This document shows, piece by piece, positions 11,980 through 26,309 of a stretch of 64,000 nt of DNA. Position 1 is the first letter of the stretch; each line of letters starts with the position of its first letter. The position numbers were made by a program, and so were the translations under genes. This DNA is from Petrolisthes cinctipes (taxonomy: Eukaryota > Arthropoda > Malacostraca > Decapoda > Porcellanidae): positions 310,001-374,000 of the forward strand of contig JAWQEG010000287.1 of NCBI GenBank assembly GCA_033782935.1. Direction: 5' to 3'. A model generated the notes under the pieces. That model saw only the letters and a list, made by a program, of their open reading frames with translations. It ran no database searches and was not told the origin of the DNA.

Positions 11980-13590
11980 CCTACTCTGTGTTAGAGTATT
12001 TTCAAAATATAGGCCCAAAACATGCTAAAATCGATATTTTGGGTGCCCAAAGTTGATATTTGCATGCATCTTCAGTACCCGTTTATATCTCAAATTCAGG
12101 CTCAAAACAACGGAAAATTCACTAGTTTTGGGTCCCCGCAGCGATCTTTACATGACTACTTCGTGTTAGTGTATTTTCATGATACAGGCCCAAAACATGC
12201 TCAAAATCGATATTTTGGGTGCCTTAAAGACGGTATGTGCATGCATCTTCTGTACCCGTTTATATCTCAAATTCAGATTCAAAACACCCGAAAATTCGAT
12301 ATTTTTGGGTCCAAGAAGCGATCTGTATATGCCTACTCAGTGCTAGAATGTTTTCAAAATATAGGCTCAAAACAGGCTAAAAATCGATATTTTATGTGTC
12401 CCAAGTCGATATGTGCATGCATGTTCTGTACCCGTTTATATCTCAAATTTAGGCTCAAAACTCCCGAAAATTCGATATTTGGGGGTCCCAGAAGTGATCT
12501 GTATATGCCTACTCCGTGTTTGAGTATTTTCAAAATACATGCCCAAAACATGCTGAAAATCGATATTTTAGCTGCCCATAGTCGATATGTGCATGCATCT
12601 TCTTTACACGTTTATATATGAAATACCAGGCTCAAAATAACGGGAAATTTAATATTTTTGGGTCCCAAAAGCGATCTGTACATGCCTACTCAGTGCTAGA
12701 ATGTTTTCAAAATATAGGCTCAAAACATGCTACAAATCGATAATTTAGGTGTCCAAAGTCGATATGTGCATGTATCTTCTGTACCCGTTTATATCTCAAA
12801 TTCAGGCTCATAACACCCAAAAATTCGATATTTTTGGGTCCCAGAAGCGAATTGTACATGCCTACTCTTTGCTAGAATGTTTTCAAGATACAGACCCAAA
12901 ATATGCTCAAAATCGATATTTTAAGTGCAAAAAGTCGATATGTGCATGCATCTTCAGTACTCGTTTATATCTCAAATGCTGGCTCAAAATACCTGAAAAT
13001 TCAATATTTTTGGGTCCCAGAAGCGATCTGTACATGCCTACTTCGTGTTAGAGTATTTTCAAAATACAGTCCAAAAACATGCTGAAAATCGATATTTGAG
13101 GTGCCCAAAGTCAATATGTGTATGCATGTTCTGTACCCTTTTATATCCAAAATTCAGGCTCAAAACACCCAAAAATTCAATATTTTTTGGTCCCCGAAGC
13201 GATCTGTACATGTCTACTTAGTGCTAGAATGTTTTCAAAATATAGGCTTAAAACATGCTAAAAATCGATATTTTACGTGTCCAAAGTCGATATGTGCATA
13301 CATCTTTTGTACCCGTTTATATCCCAAATTTCGGCTCAAAACACCCGAAAATTCGATATTTATGGGTCACAGAAGCTATCTGTACATGCCTACTGAGTGA
13401 AAGAATATTTTCAAAATATAGGCCCTAAACAAGCTAAAAATCGATATTATAGGTGGCCAATGTCGATATGTGCATGCATATGCTGTACCCGTTTATATCT
13501 CAAATTCAGGCTCAAAATACCCGAAAATTTAATATTTTTGGGTCCCAGAAGCGATCTGTACATGCCTACTCCGTGTTAGAGTATTTTCAA
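11980..13590. repeat. About 1.7-kb higher-order module, copy 3
   Basis: Matches 8634-10244 at a spacing of 3,346 bp (19 monomers plus 2 bp). It carries the same marker words, with a few private changes such as GGTGGCCAATGTCGATATG near 13453. Its 3' neighbour is the CTCCACATAG monomer, as in copy 1. Confidence 0.82.
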
Positions 13591-14573
13591 AATACATGTC
13601 GAAAACATGCTGAAAATCGATATTTTAGCTCCACATAGTCGATATGTGCATGCATCTTCTGTACCCGTTTATATCCCAAATTCAGGCTCAAAACAACCGA
13701 AAATTCGATATTTTTGGGTCCCAGAAGCTATTTGTACATGCCTACTCAGTGTTAGAGTATTTTCAAAATACATGCCCAAAACATGCTGAAATCGATATTT
13801 GAGGTGCCCAAAGTCAATATGTGTATGCATCTTCTGTACCCGTTTATATCCCAAATTCAGGCTCAAAACACCCGAAAATTCGATATTTTTGGGTCCCAGA
13901 AGCGATCTGTACATGCCTACTCAGTGTTAGAGTATTTTCAAAATATAGGCCCAAAACATGCTAAATATCGATATCTTGGGTGCCAAAAGTTGATATCTGC
14001 ATGCATCTTCAGTACCCGTTTATATCTCAAATTCAGGCTCAAAACGACGGAAAATTCAATATTTTTGGGTCCCAGAAGCGATCTGTACATGCCTACTCAG
14101 TGCTAGAATGTTTTCAAAATATAGGCTCAAAACATGCTAAAAATCGATATTTTAGGTGCCCAAAGTCGATATGTGCATGCATCTTCTGTACCCGTTTATA
14201 TCTCAAATTCAGGCTCAAAACACCCGAAAATTCGAGATTTTTGGGTGCGAGAAACAATCTGTACATGGCTACTCCGTGTTAGAGTATTTTCAAAATACAT
14301 GCTTAAAACATGCTGAAAATTGATATTTTACCTCCACATAGTCGATATGTTCATGCATCTTCTGTACCCGATCATATCTCAAATTCAGGCTCAAAATTCC
14401 CGTAAATTCGATGTTTTTGTGCCCCAGAAGCAATCTGTAAATGCCTATTCCGTGTTAGAGTATTTTCAAAATACAGGCCCAAAACATGCTGAAAATCGAT
14501 ATTTGAGGTGCCCAAAGTCAATATGTGTATGCATCTTCTGTAACCGTTTATATCCCAAATTCAGGCTCAAAAC

Positions 14574-16590
14574 ACCCGAAAATTCGATATTTTTGGGTCC
14601 CAGAAGCGATCTGTACATGACTACTCTGTGTTAGAGTATTTTCAAAATATAGGTCCAAAACATGTTAAATATCGATATCTTGGGTGCCGAAAGTTGATAT
14701 CTGCATGCATCTTCAGTACCCGTTTATATCTCAAATTCAGGCTCAAATTGACGGAAAATTCAATTTTGTTATGTCCCAGAAGCGATATAGGCTCAAAACA
14801 TGCTAAAAATCGATAATTTAGGTGCCCAAAGTCGATATGTGCATGTATCTTCTGTACCCTTTTATATCTCAAATTCAGACTCAAAACACCCAAAAATTCG
14901 AGATTTTTGGGTCCCAGAAACGATCTGTACATGCCTACTCCGTGTTAGAGTATTTTCAAAATTCAGGCCCAAAACATGCTGAAAATCGATATTTTAGCTC
15001 ACATAGTCGATATGTGCATGCATCTTCTGTACCCGTTTATATCTCAAATTCAGGCTCAAAACACCAGAAAATTCAATTTTTTTGGGTTCCAGAAGCGATC
15101 TGTACATGCCTACTCAGTGCTAGAATTTTTCCAAAATACAGGCTTAAAACATGCTAAAAATCGATATTTTTGGTGTCCCAAGTCAATAAGTATGTTCTGT
15201 ACCCGTTTATATCCCAAATTCATGCTCAAAACACCCGTAAATTCGATATATTTGGGTCCCAGAAGCAATCTGTACAAGCCTACTCCGTGTTAGAGTATTT
15301 TCAAATTATAGGCTCAAAACATGCTCAAAATCGATATTTTGGGTGCCAAAAGTCGATATGTACATGTAATTTCTGTACCCGATTATATCTCAAATTCAGG
15401 CTCAAAACACCCGAAAATTCGATATTTTTGTGTCCCAGAAGCGATCTGTACATGCCTACTCCGTGTTAGAATACTTTCAAAATACAGGTCCAAAACATGC
15501 TCAAAATCGATATTTTGGGTGCCAAAAGTCGATATGTCCATGCATCTTCTGTACCCGTTTATATCTCAAATTCAGGCTCAAAACACCCGAAAATTCGGTA
15601 TTTTTGAGTCAAAGAAGCGATCTGTACATGCCTACTCAGTGCTAGAATATTTTCAAAAAAAAAAAAAACAATACATGCTAACAATCGATCTTTTAGGTGC
15701 CCAATGTCAATATGTGTATGCATCTTCTGTACCCGTTTATATCTCAAATTCAGGCTCAAAACACCCGAAAATTTGATATTTTTGGGTCCAAGAAGAGATC
15801 TGTACATGCCTACTCAGTGCTAGAATGTTTGCAAAATATAGGCTCAAAACATGCTAAAAATCGATATTTTATGTTTCCCAAGTCGATATGTGCATGGATA
15901 TTCTGTACCAGTTTATATCTCAAATTTAGGCTCAAAACACCCGAAAATTCAATATTCTTGGGTCCTAGATTCAATCTGTATATGCCTACTCCGTGTTTAA
16001 GTATTTTCAAAATACATGCCCAAAACATGCTGAAAATCGATAATTTAGCTGCCCATAGTCAATATGTGCATGCATCTTCTGTACCCGTTTATATCTTAAA
16101 TTCAGGCTCTAAACACCTGAAAATTCGGTATTTTTGGGTCCCAGAAGCAATCTGGTATACATGCCTACTCAGTGTTAGAGTACTTTAAAAGTACAGGCCA
16201 TAAAACATGCTGAAAATCGATATTTTAGGTGCCCAAAGTCGATATGTGCATCAATCTTCTGCACCCGTTTATATCTCAAATTCAGGCTCAAAACACCCGA
16301 AAATTCGATATTTTTTGTTCCCAGAAGCGATCTGTACATGCCTACTCCGTGTTAGAATATTTTCAAATTAGAGGCCCACAACATGCTTAAAATCGATATT
16401 TTAGGTGCCCATAGTCGATATATACATGCATCTTCTGTACCCGTTTATATCTCAAATTCAGGCTCAAAACCCCCGAAAATTCAATATTTTTGGGTCCCAG
16501 AAGCGATCTGTACATGCCTATTTCGTGTTAGAGTATTTTCAAAATACAGGCCAAAAACATGCTGAAAAACGATATTTGAGGTGCCCAAAG
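14574..16590. repeat. 2,073-bp tandem duplication, unit 1
   Basis: Nearly identical to 16647-18662 at a spacing of 2,073 bp (2,072 after the A run). The unit is not a whole number of monomers because it contains a monomer lacking 38 bp (junction at 14786/14787) and another lacking 6 bp (near 15187). It also carries the A-run monomer with fourteen A (15655-15668) and a 4-bp insertion giving TCTGGTATACATG at 16151. Confidence 0.88.
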
Positions 16591-16646
16591 TCAATATGTG
16601 TATGCATGTTCTGTACCCTTTTATATCCAAAATTCAGGCTCAAAAT

Positions 16647-18662
16647 ACCCGAAAATTCGATATTTTTGGGTCCCAGAAGCGATCTGTACATGACTACTCT
16701 GTGTTAGAGTATTTTCAAAATATAGGTCCAAAACATGTTAAATATCGATATCTTGGGTGCCGAAAGTTGATATCTGCATGCATCTTCAGTACCCGTTTAT
16801 ATCTCAAATTCAGGCTCAAATTGACGGAAAATTCAATTTTGTTATGTCCCAGAAGCGATATAGGCTCAAAACATGCTAAAAATCGAAAATTTAGGTGCCC
16901 AAAGTCGATATGTGCATGTATCTTCTGTACCCTTTTATATCTCAAATTCAGACTCAAAACACCCAAAAATTCGAGATTTTTGGGTCCCAGAAACGATCTG
17001 TACATGCCTACTCCGTGTTAGAGTATTTTCAAAATTCAGGCCCAAAACATGCTGAAAATCGATATTTTAGCTCACATAGTCGATATGTGCATGCATCTTC
17101 TGTACCCGTTTATATCTCAAATTCAGGCTCAAAACACCAGAAAATTCAATTTTTTTGGATTCCAGAAGCGATCTGTACATGCCTACTCAGTGCTAGAATT
17201 TTTCCAAAATACAGGCTTAAAACATGCTAAAAATCGATATTTTTGGTGTCCCAAGTCAATAAGTATGTTCTGTACCCGTTTATATCCCAAATTCATGCTC
17301 AAAACACCCGTAAATTCGATATATTTGGGTCCCAGAAGCAATCTGTACAAGCCTACTCCGTGTTAGAGTATTTTCAAATTATAGGCTCAAAACATGCTCA
17401 AAATCGATATTTTGGGTGCCAAAAGTCGATATGTACATGTAATTTCTGTACCCGATTATATCTCAAATTCAGGCTCAAAACACCCGAAAATTCGATATTT
17501 TTGTGTCCCAGAAGCGATCTGTACATGCCTACTCCGTGTTAGAATACTTTCAAAATACAGGTCCAAAACATGCTCAAAATCGATATTTTGGGTGCCAAAA
17601 GTCGATATGTCCATGCATCTTCTGTACCCGTTTATATCTCAAATTCAGGGTCAAAACACCCGAAAATTCGGTATTTTTGAGTCAAAGAAGCGATCTGTAC
17701 ATGCCTACTCAGTGCTAGAATATTTTCAAAAAAAAAAAAACAATACATGCTAACAATCGATCTTTTAGGTGCCCAATGTCAATATGTGTATGCATCTTCT
17801 GTACCCGTTTATATCTCAAATTCAGGCTCAAAACACCCGAAAATTTGATATTTTTGGGTCCAAGAAGAGATCTGTACATGCCTACTCAGTGCTAGAATGT
17901 TTGCAAAATATAGGCTCAAAACATGCTAAAAATCGATATTTTATGTTTCCCAAGTCGATATGTGCATGGATATTCTGTACCAGTTTATATCTCAAATTTA
18001 GGCTCAAAACACCCGAAAATTCAATATTCTTGGGTCCTAGATTCAATCTGTATATGCCTACTCCGTGTTTAAGTATTTTCAAAATACATGCCCAAAACAT
18101 GCTGAAAATCGATAATTTAGCTGCCCATAGTCAATATGTGCATGCATCTTCTGTACCCGTTTATATCTTAAATTCAGGCTCTAAACACCTGAAAATTCGG
18201 TATTTTTGGGTCCCAGAAGCAATCTGGTATACATGCCTACTCAGTGTTAGAGTACTTTAAAAGTACAGGCCATAAAACATGCTGAAAATCGATATTTTAG
18301 GTGCCCAAAGTCGATATGTGCATCCATCTTCTGCACCCGTTTATATCTCAAATTCAGGCTCAAAACACCCGAAAATTCGATATTTTTGGTTCCCAGAAGC
18401 GATCTGTACATGCCTACTCCGTGTTAGAATATTTTCAAATTAGAGGCCCAAAATATGCTCAAAATCGATATTTTAGGTGCCCATAGTCGATATGTACATG
18501 CATCTTCTGTACCCGTTTATATCTCAAATTTAGGCTCAAAACCCCCGAAAATTCAATGTTTTTGGGTCCCAGAAGCGATCTGTACATGCCTATTTCGTGT
18601 TAGAGTATTTTCAAAATACAGGCCAAAAACATGCTGAAAAACGATATTTGAGGTGCCCAAAG
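16647..18662. repeat. 2,073-bp tandem duplication, unit 2
   Basis: Partner of 14574-16590. It has the same 38-bp deletion (junction near 16859), the same 6-bp-short monomer (near 17260), the same GGTATAC insertion (18223 region) and thirteen A at 17728-17740. Few substitutions were seen over about 2 kb, for example GATAATTTAGG in unit 1 against GAAAATTTAGG here. The shared rare lesions make duplication of the block far more likely than independent change. Confidence 0.88.
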
Positions 18663-19940
18663 TCTATAAGTGCATGCATCTTCTGTACCCGTTTATATCT
18701 CAAATTCAGGCTGAAAATACCAGAAAATTAGATATTTCTGTGTCCCAGAAGCAATATGTACATGCCTACTCCTTCTTAGAATGTTTTAAAGATACAGACC
18801 CAAAACATGCTCAAAATCGATATATTTGGTGCAAAAAGTCGATATGTGCATGCATCTTCAGTATTCATTTATATCTCAAATTCAGGCTCAAAACACCCGA
18901 AAATTCGGTATTTTTAGGTCCCAGAAGCCATCTGTACATGTCTACTCAGTGCTAGATTGTTTTGAAAATATAGGCTTAAAACATGCTAAAAATCGATATT
19001 TAATGTGTCCCAAGTCGATATGTGCATGCATGTTCTGTACCCGTTTATATCTCAAATTTAGGCTCAAAACACCCGAAAATTCTATATTTTTGGGTCACAG
19101 AACCGATCTGTATATGCCTACTCCGTGTTAGAGTACTTTCAAAATACAGGCCATAAAAAATGCTGAAAAACGATATTTGAGGTGCCCAAAGTCAATATGT
19201 GTATGCATGTTCTGTACCCGTTTATATCCCAAATTCAGGCTCAAAACACCCGAAAATTCGATATTTTTGGGTCACAGAAGCGATCTGTACATGCCTACTC
19301 AGTAATAGAATATTTTTAAATTATAGGCTCAAAACAAGCTAAAAATCGATATCTTAGGTACGGAATGTCGATATGTGCATGCGTATTCTGTGCCCGTTTA
19401 TATCTCAAATTCAGGCTCAAAACACCCGAAAATTCGATATATTTTGGTCACTTAAGCGATCTGTACATGCCTACTCCGTGTTAGAGTATTTTCAAAATAC
19501 AGGCCCAAAACAGGCTCAAAATCGATATTTTTGGTGCAAAGAGTCGATATCTGCATGCATCTTTATTACCTGTTTACATATCAAATTCAGGCTCAAAACA
19601 CCCGAAAATTCAATATTTTTAGGGTTCCAAAAGCGATCTGTACATGCCTAGTCAGTGCTAGAATGTTTTCAAAATACATGCCCAAAACATGCTGAAAATC
19701 GATATTTTAGCCGCCCATTGTCGATATGTGCATGCATCTTCTGTACCCGTTTATATCTCAAATTCAGGCTCAAAACACCCGAAAATTTAATATTTTTGGG
19801 TCCCAGAAGCGATCTGTACATGCCTACTCCGTGTTAGAGTACTTTCAAAATACAGGCCATAAAAAATGCTAAAAATCGATATTTTAGGTGCAAAAGTCGA
19901 TATGTGCATGCATCTTCTGTACCCGTTTATATCTCCAATT

Positions 19941-20320
19941 CAGGCTGAAAAAACCCGCAAATTCGATATTTTTGGGTCCCAGAAGCGATCTGTGCATGCC
20001 TACCCCGTGTTAGAGTACTTTCAAAATTCATGCCCAAAACATGCTGAAAATCGATATTTTAGCTGCCCATAGTCGATATGTGCATGCATCTTCTGTACCC
20101 GTTTATATCTCAAATTCAGGCTGAAAAAACCCGAAAATTCGATATTTTTGGGTCCCAGAAACGATCTGTGCATGCCTACTCCTTGTTAGAGTACTTTCAA
20201 AATACATGCCCAAAACATGCTGAAAATCGATATTTTAGCTGCCCATAGTCGATATGTGCATGCATCTTCTGTACCCGTTTATATCTCAAATTCAGGCTGA
20301 AAAACCCCGAAAATTCGATA
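19941..20320. repeat. Local single-monomer expansion
   Basis: Consecutive monomers share the otherwise rare word CAGGCTGAAAAAACCC (19941 and 20117; third at 20293 with one base changed), spaced exactly 176 bp. They also share AGCTGCCCATAGTCGATATG. This indicates recent duplication of one monomer into its neighbour. Confidence 0.75.
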
Positions 20321-21828
20321 TTTTTGGGTCCCAGAAGCGATCTGTACATGTCTACTCAGTGCTAAAATGTTTTCAAAATATAGGCTTAAAACATGCTAAA
20401 ATTCGATATTTTAGCTCCACATAGTCGATATGTGCATGCTTCTTCTGTACCCGTTTATATCTCAAATTCAGGCTCAAAACACCCGAAAATTCGATATTTT
20501 TGGGTCCCAGAAGCGATCTGTACATGCCTACTCCGTGTTAGAGTACTTTCAAAATTCAGGACCAAAACATGCTGAAAATCGATATTTTACGTGCCCAAAG
20601 TGGATATGAGCATGAATCTTCTGTACCCGATTATATCTCAAATTCAGTCTCAAAATACCCAAAAATTCAATGTTTTTGGGTCCCAGAAGCAATCTGTATA
20701 TGCCTATTCCGTGTTAGAGTATTTACAAAATACAGGCCCAAAACATGCTGAAAATCGATATTTTGGGTACCCAAAGTTGATATCTGCATGCATCTTCAGT
20801 ACCCGTTTATATCTCAAATTCAGGCTAAAAACGACGGAAAATTCAATATCTTTGGGTCCCAGAAGCGATCTGTACATGACTACTCAGTGCGAGAATGTTT
20901 TCACGATACAGACCCAAAATATGCTCAAAATCGATATTTTAAGTGCAAAAAGTCGATATGTGCATGCATCTTCAGTCCCTGTTTATATCTCAAATGCAGG
21001 CTCAAAACACCCAAAAATTCAATATTTTTGGGTCCCCGAAGCGATCTGTACATGTCTACTTAGTGCTAGAATGTTTTCAAAATATAGCTTAAAATATGCT
21101 AAAAATCGATATTTTACGTGTCCAAAGTCGATATGTGCATACATCTTTTGTACCCGTTTATATCCCAAATTCTGAATCAAAACACCCGAAAATTCGATAT
21201 TTTTGGGTCACAGAAGCTATCTGTACATGCCTACTCAGTGCTAGAATATTTTTAAAATATAGGCCCAAAACAAGCTAAAAATCTATATTATAGGTGCCCA
21301 ATGTAGATATGTGCATGCATATGCTGTACCTGTTTATATCTCAAATTCAGGCTCAAAACACCCGAAAATTTAATATTTTTGGGTCCCAGAAGCAATCTGT
21401 ACATGCCTACTCCGTGTTAGAGTACTTTCAAAATACAGGCCATAAAACATGCTGAAAATCGATATTTTAGGTGCCCAAAGTCGATATGTGCATGCATCTT
21501 CAGTACCCGTTTATATCTCAAATTCAGGTTCAAAACGACGGAAAATTCAATACTTTTGGGTTCCAAAAGCGATCTGTACATGCCTAGTCAGTGCTAGAAT
21601 GTTTTCAAAATACATGCCCAAAACATGCTGAAAATCGATATTTTAGCTGCCCATTGTCGATATGTGCATGCATCTTCAGTACCAGTTTATATCTCAAATT
21701 TAGGCTCAAAACACCCGAAAATTCAATATTCTTGTGTCCTAGATTCAATCTGTATATGCCTACTCCGTGTTTAAGTATTTTCAAAATACATGCCCAAAAC
21801 ATGCTGAAAATCGATAATTGAGGTGTCC

Positions 21829-22130
21829 AAAGTCGATATGTGCATGCATCTTCTGTACCCGTTTATATCCCAAATTCAGGCTCAAAACACCCGAAAATTA
21901 GATATTATTGTGTCACAGAAGATATCTGTACATGCCTAATTCGTGTAAGAGTATTTTCAAAATACAGGCCCAAAACATACTAAAAATCGATATTTAAGGT
22001 GCCCAAAGTCGATATGTGCATGCATCTTCTGTACCCGTTTATATCCCAAATTCAGGCTCAAAACACCCGAAAATTAGATATTATTGTGTCACAGAAGATA
22101 TCTGTACATTCCTACTTCGTGTAAGAGTAT
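21829..22130. repeat. Local single-monomer duplication
   Basis: Two adjacent monomers share the rare word TTAGATATTATTGTGTCACA (the internal GATATTATTG at 21901 and 22077) followed by GAAGATATCTGTACAT. The spacing is exactly 176 bp. Related but altered copies of the same variant occur near 22950 and 23490. Confidence 0.75.
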
Positions 22131-25100
22131 TTTCAAAATACATGCCCAAAACATGCTGAAAATCGATATTTTGGGTGCCCAAAGTCGATATGTGCATGCA
22201 TCTTCTGTACCCGTATATATCTAAAATTCAGACTCAAGACACCCGAAAAATCGATATTTTTGGGTTCCAGAAGCGACTTGTACATGCCTACTCTTTGCTA
22301 GAATGTTTTCAAGATACAGACCCAAAATATGCTCAAAATCGATATTTTTGGTGCAAAAAGTCGATATGTGCATGCAACTTCAGTAGCCGTTTATATCTCA
22401 AATGCAGGCTCAAAACACCCGAAAATTCGATATTTTTGGGTCAGAGAAGCGATCTGTACATGCCTACTCAGTAACAAAATATTTTTAAAATATAGGCCCA
22501 AAACAAGCTAAAAATCGAGATTTTAGGTGCCCAAATTCGATATGTGCATTCATCTTCTGTACCCGTTTATATCTCAATTTCAGGCTAAAAACACCTGAAA
22601 AATCGATATTTTTGTGTCCCAGAAGTGATCTGTACATGCCTACTTCTTGTTAGAGTATTTTCACAATACAGACCCAAAACATGCTCAAAATCGATATTTT
22701 AGGTGCAAAGAGTCGATATGTGCATGCATCTTCATTACCTGTTTACATATCAACTTCAGGCTCAAAACACCCGAAAATTCAATATTTTTTGGTTCCAGAA
22801 GTGATCTGTACATGCCTACTCAGTGCTAGAATCTTTTCAAAATATAGGCTCAAAACATGCTAAAAATCGATAATTTAGGTGTCCAAAGTCGATATGTGCA
22901 TGCATCTTCTGTACCCGTTTATATCCCAAATTCAGGCTCAAAACATCCGAAAATTAAATATTATTGTGTCACAGAAGATATCTGTACATGCCTACTTCGT
23001 GTTAGAGTATTTTTAAAATACATGCCCAAAACATGCTGAAAATCGATATTTTGGGTGCCCAAAGTCGATATGTGCATGCATCTTCTGTACCCGTTTATAT
23101 CTCAAATTCAGGCTTAAAACAACCGAAAATTCGATATTTTTGCGTCCCAGAAGCGATCTGTACATGCCTACTCCGTGTTAGAGTACTTTAAAAAAAAAGG
23201 CCCGAAACATGATGAAAGTCGTAATTTTAGGTGCCCAAAGTGGATATTAGCATGTATCTTCTGTACCCGTTTATATCCCAAATTCAGGCTCAAAACACCC
23301 GAAAATTCGATATTTTTGGGTCCCAGAAGCGATCTGTACATGCTTACTCTGTGTTAGAGTATTTTCAAAATATAGGCCCAAAACATGCTAAAAATCGATA
23401 TTTTAGGTGTCCAAAGTCGATATGTGCATGCATCTTCTGTACCTGTTTATATCCCAAATTCAGGCTCAAATCACCCGAAAATTAGATATTTTTGTGTCAC
23501 AGAAGATATCTGTACATGCCTACTTCGTGTTAGAGTTTTTTCAAAATACATGCTCAAAACATGCTGAAAATCGATATTTTGGGTGCCCAAAGTCGATATG
23601 TGCATGCATCTTCTGTACCCGTTTATATCTCAAAATTTGACTCAAGACACCCGAAAAATCGATATTTTTGGGTCCCAGAAGCGATCTGTACATGCCTACT
23701 TCTTGTTAGAGTATTTTTACAATACGGATCCAAAACATGCTCAAAATCGATATGTTAGGTGCAAAGAGTCGATATGATTATGCATCTTCATTACCTGTTT
23801 TCATATCAAATTCAGGCTCAAAACTCCCAAAAATTCAATATTTTTGGGTTCCAGAAGCGATCTGTACATGCCTACTCAGTCCTAGAATGTTTTCAAAATA
23901 TAGGCTCAAAACATGCTAAAAATCGATATTTTAGGTGTCCCAAGTCAATAAGTGCATGCATGTTCTGTACCCGTTTATATCTCAAATTCAAGCTGAAAAC
24001 ACTCGAAAATTCGTTATTTTTGGGTCCCAGAAGCGATCTGTACATGCCTACTCCGTGTTAGAGTATTTTCAAAATACATGCCTAAAACATGCTGAAAATC
24101 GATATTTTAGCTGCCCATAGTCGATAAGTGCATGCATCTTCTGTACCCGTTTATATCTCAAATTCAGGCTCAAAATACCCGAAAATTCGATATTTTTGGG
24201 TCCCAGAAGCGATCTGTACATGCCTACTCCGTGTTAGAGTACTTTCAAAATACAGGCCTAAAACATGCTAAAAATCGATATTTTAGGTGCCCAAAGTCGA
24301 TATGTGCATGCATCTTCTGTACCCGATTATATCTCAAATTCAGGCTCAAAATACCCGAAAATTTGATATTTTTAGGTCCCAGAAGCAATCTGTACATGCC
24401 TATTCCGTGTTAGAGTATTTTGAAAATACCTACCCAAAACATGCTGAAAATCGATATTTTAGGTTCAAAAAGTCGATATGTGCATGCATATTCAGTACCC
24501 GTTTATATCTCAAATTCAGGCTCAAAACACCCAAAAATTCAATATTTTTGTGTCCCAGAAGCAATCTGTACATGCCTACTCAGTGCTAGAATAATTTCAA
24601 AATATTGGCCCATAACATGCTAAAAATCGATATTTTGGGTGCCCAAATTCGATATGTGCATGCATCCTTTGTACCCGTTTATATTTCAAATTCATGCTCA
24701 AAACACCCGAAAATTCGATATTTTTAGGAACGAGAAGCGATATGTACATGCCTACTCCGTGTTAGAGTATTTTCAAAATACAGGTCCAAAACATGCTCAA
24801 AATCAATATTTTGGGTGCCCAAAGTCGATATGTGCATTCATCTTCTGTACGCGTTTTTTATATTTCAAATTCAGGCTCAAAACACCCGAAAATTCGATAT
24901 TTTTGGATCCCAGAAGCAATCTGTACATGCCTACTCCTTGCTTGAATGTTTTCAAGATACAGACCCAAAACATGCTCAAAATCGATAATTTAGGAGCAAA
25001 AAGTCGATATGTGCATGTATCTTCAGTACCGGTTTATATCTCAAATTCAAGCTCAAAACACCCCAATATTCAATAGTTGTAGGTTCCAGAACCGATCTGT

Positions 25101-25187
25101 ACATGTCTACTCAGTGCTAGAATGTTTTTAAAATATAGGTTTAAAACATGCTAAAAATTTATATTTTAGGTGTCCCAAGTCGATATG

Positions 25188-25600
25188 TGCATGCATCTTC
25201 TGTACTCGTTTATATCTCAAATTCAGGCTTAAAACACGCGAAAATTCGATATTTTTTGGTCCCTGAAGCGACCTGTATATACCTACTCCACGCTAGAATG
25301 TTTTCAAGATACAGACCCAAAACATGCCCAAAATCGATATTTTAGGTGCAAAAAGTCGATATGTGCATGCATATTCAGTACCCGTTTATATCTCAAATTC
25401 AGGCTCAAAACACCCGAAAATTCGATATTTTTGGGTTTTAGATGCAATCTGTATATGCCTACTCCGTGTTTAAGTATTTTCAAAATACATGCCCAAAACA
25501 TGCTGAAAATTGATATTTTAGCTGCCCTTAGTCAATATGTGCATGCATCTTCCGTACCCGTTTATATCTTAAATTCAGTCTCTAAACACCCGAAAATTCG
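25188..25600. repeat. 709-bp-spaced duplication, copy 1
   Basis: Matches 25897-26309 at +709 bp (four monomers plus 5 bp). Shared rare words are AAAACACGCGAAAATTCG, GACCTGTATATACCTACTCC and GGGTTTTAGATGCAATCTG. The 5-bp excess is explained mainly by the TGTACTGTACCC duplication near 25730. Confidence 0.75.
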
Positions 25601-25896
25601 ATATTTTTGGGTCCCAGAAGCGATCTGTACATGCCTACGCAATGCTAGAATGTTTTCAAGATACAGACCTAAAACATGCTAAAAATCGATATTTTAGATG
25701 CCCAATGTCGATATGTGCATGCATCTTCTGTACTGTACCCGTTTATATCTCAAATTCAGGCTCAAAACTCCCAAAAATTCGGTATTTTTGGGTCCCAGAA
25801 GCGATCTGTGCATGCCTACTCAGCGCTAGAATATTTTCAAAATAAAAGCCCAATACATGCTAAAAATCGATATTTTATGTGCCCAATGTCGATATG

Positions 25897-26309
25897 TGCA
25901 TGCATCTTCTGTACTCGTTTATATCTCAAATTCAGGCTTAAAACACGCGAAAATTCGATATTTTTTGGTCCCAGAAGCGACCTGTATATACCTACTCCAC
26001 GCTAGAATGTTTTCAAGATACAGACCCATAACATGCCCAAAATCGATATTTTAGGTGCAAAAAGTCGATATGTGCATGCTTATTCAGTACCCGTTTATAT
26101 ATCAAATTCAGGCTCAAAACACCCAAAAATTCGATATTTTTGGGTTTTAGATGCAATCTGTATATGCCTACTCCGTGTTTAAGTATTTTCAAAATACATG
26201 CCCAAAACATGCTGAAAATCGATATTTTAGCTGCCCATAGTCAATATGTGCATGAATCTTCTGTACCCGTTTATATCTTACATTCAGGCTCTAAACACCC
26301 GAAAATTCG
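25897..26309. repeat. 709-bp-spaced duplication, copy 2
   Basis: Partner of 25188-25600, with the same rare words in the same order and only a few substitutions. It lies about 470 bp upstream of the SINE. Confidence 0.75.

Noticed and set aside
12022..12621. 199-codon open frame, and a similar one of 194 codons at 20591-21175
   Set aside because: Same reason: translated satellite, with no conserved frame between the module copies (copies at 4282 and 8676 stop earlier).
14642..14932. Minus-strand open frames of 60-96 codons recurring through the array
   Set aside because: They are the reverse complement of the same repeat and recur with the higher-order period. No signal of translation or domain was seen.
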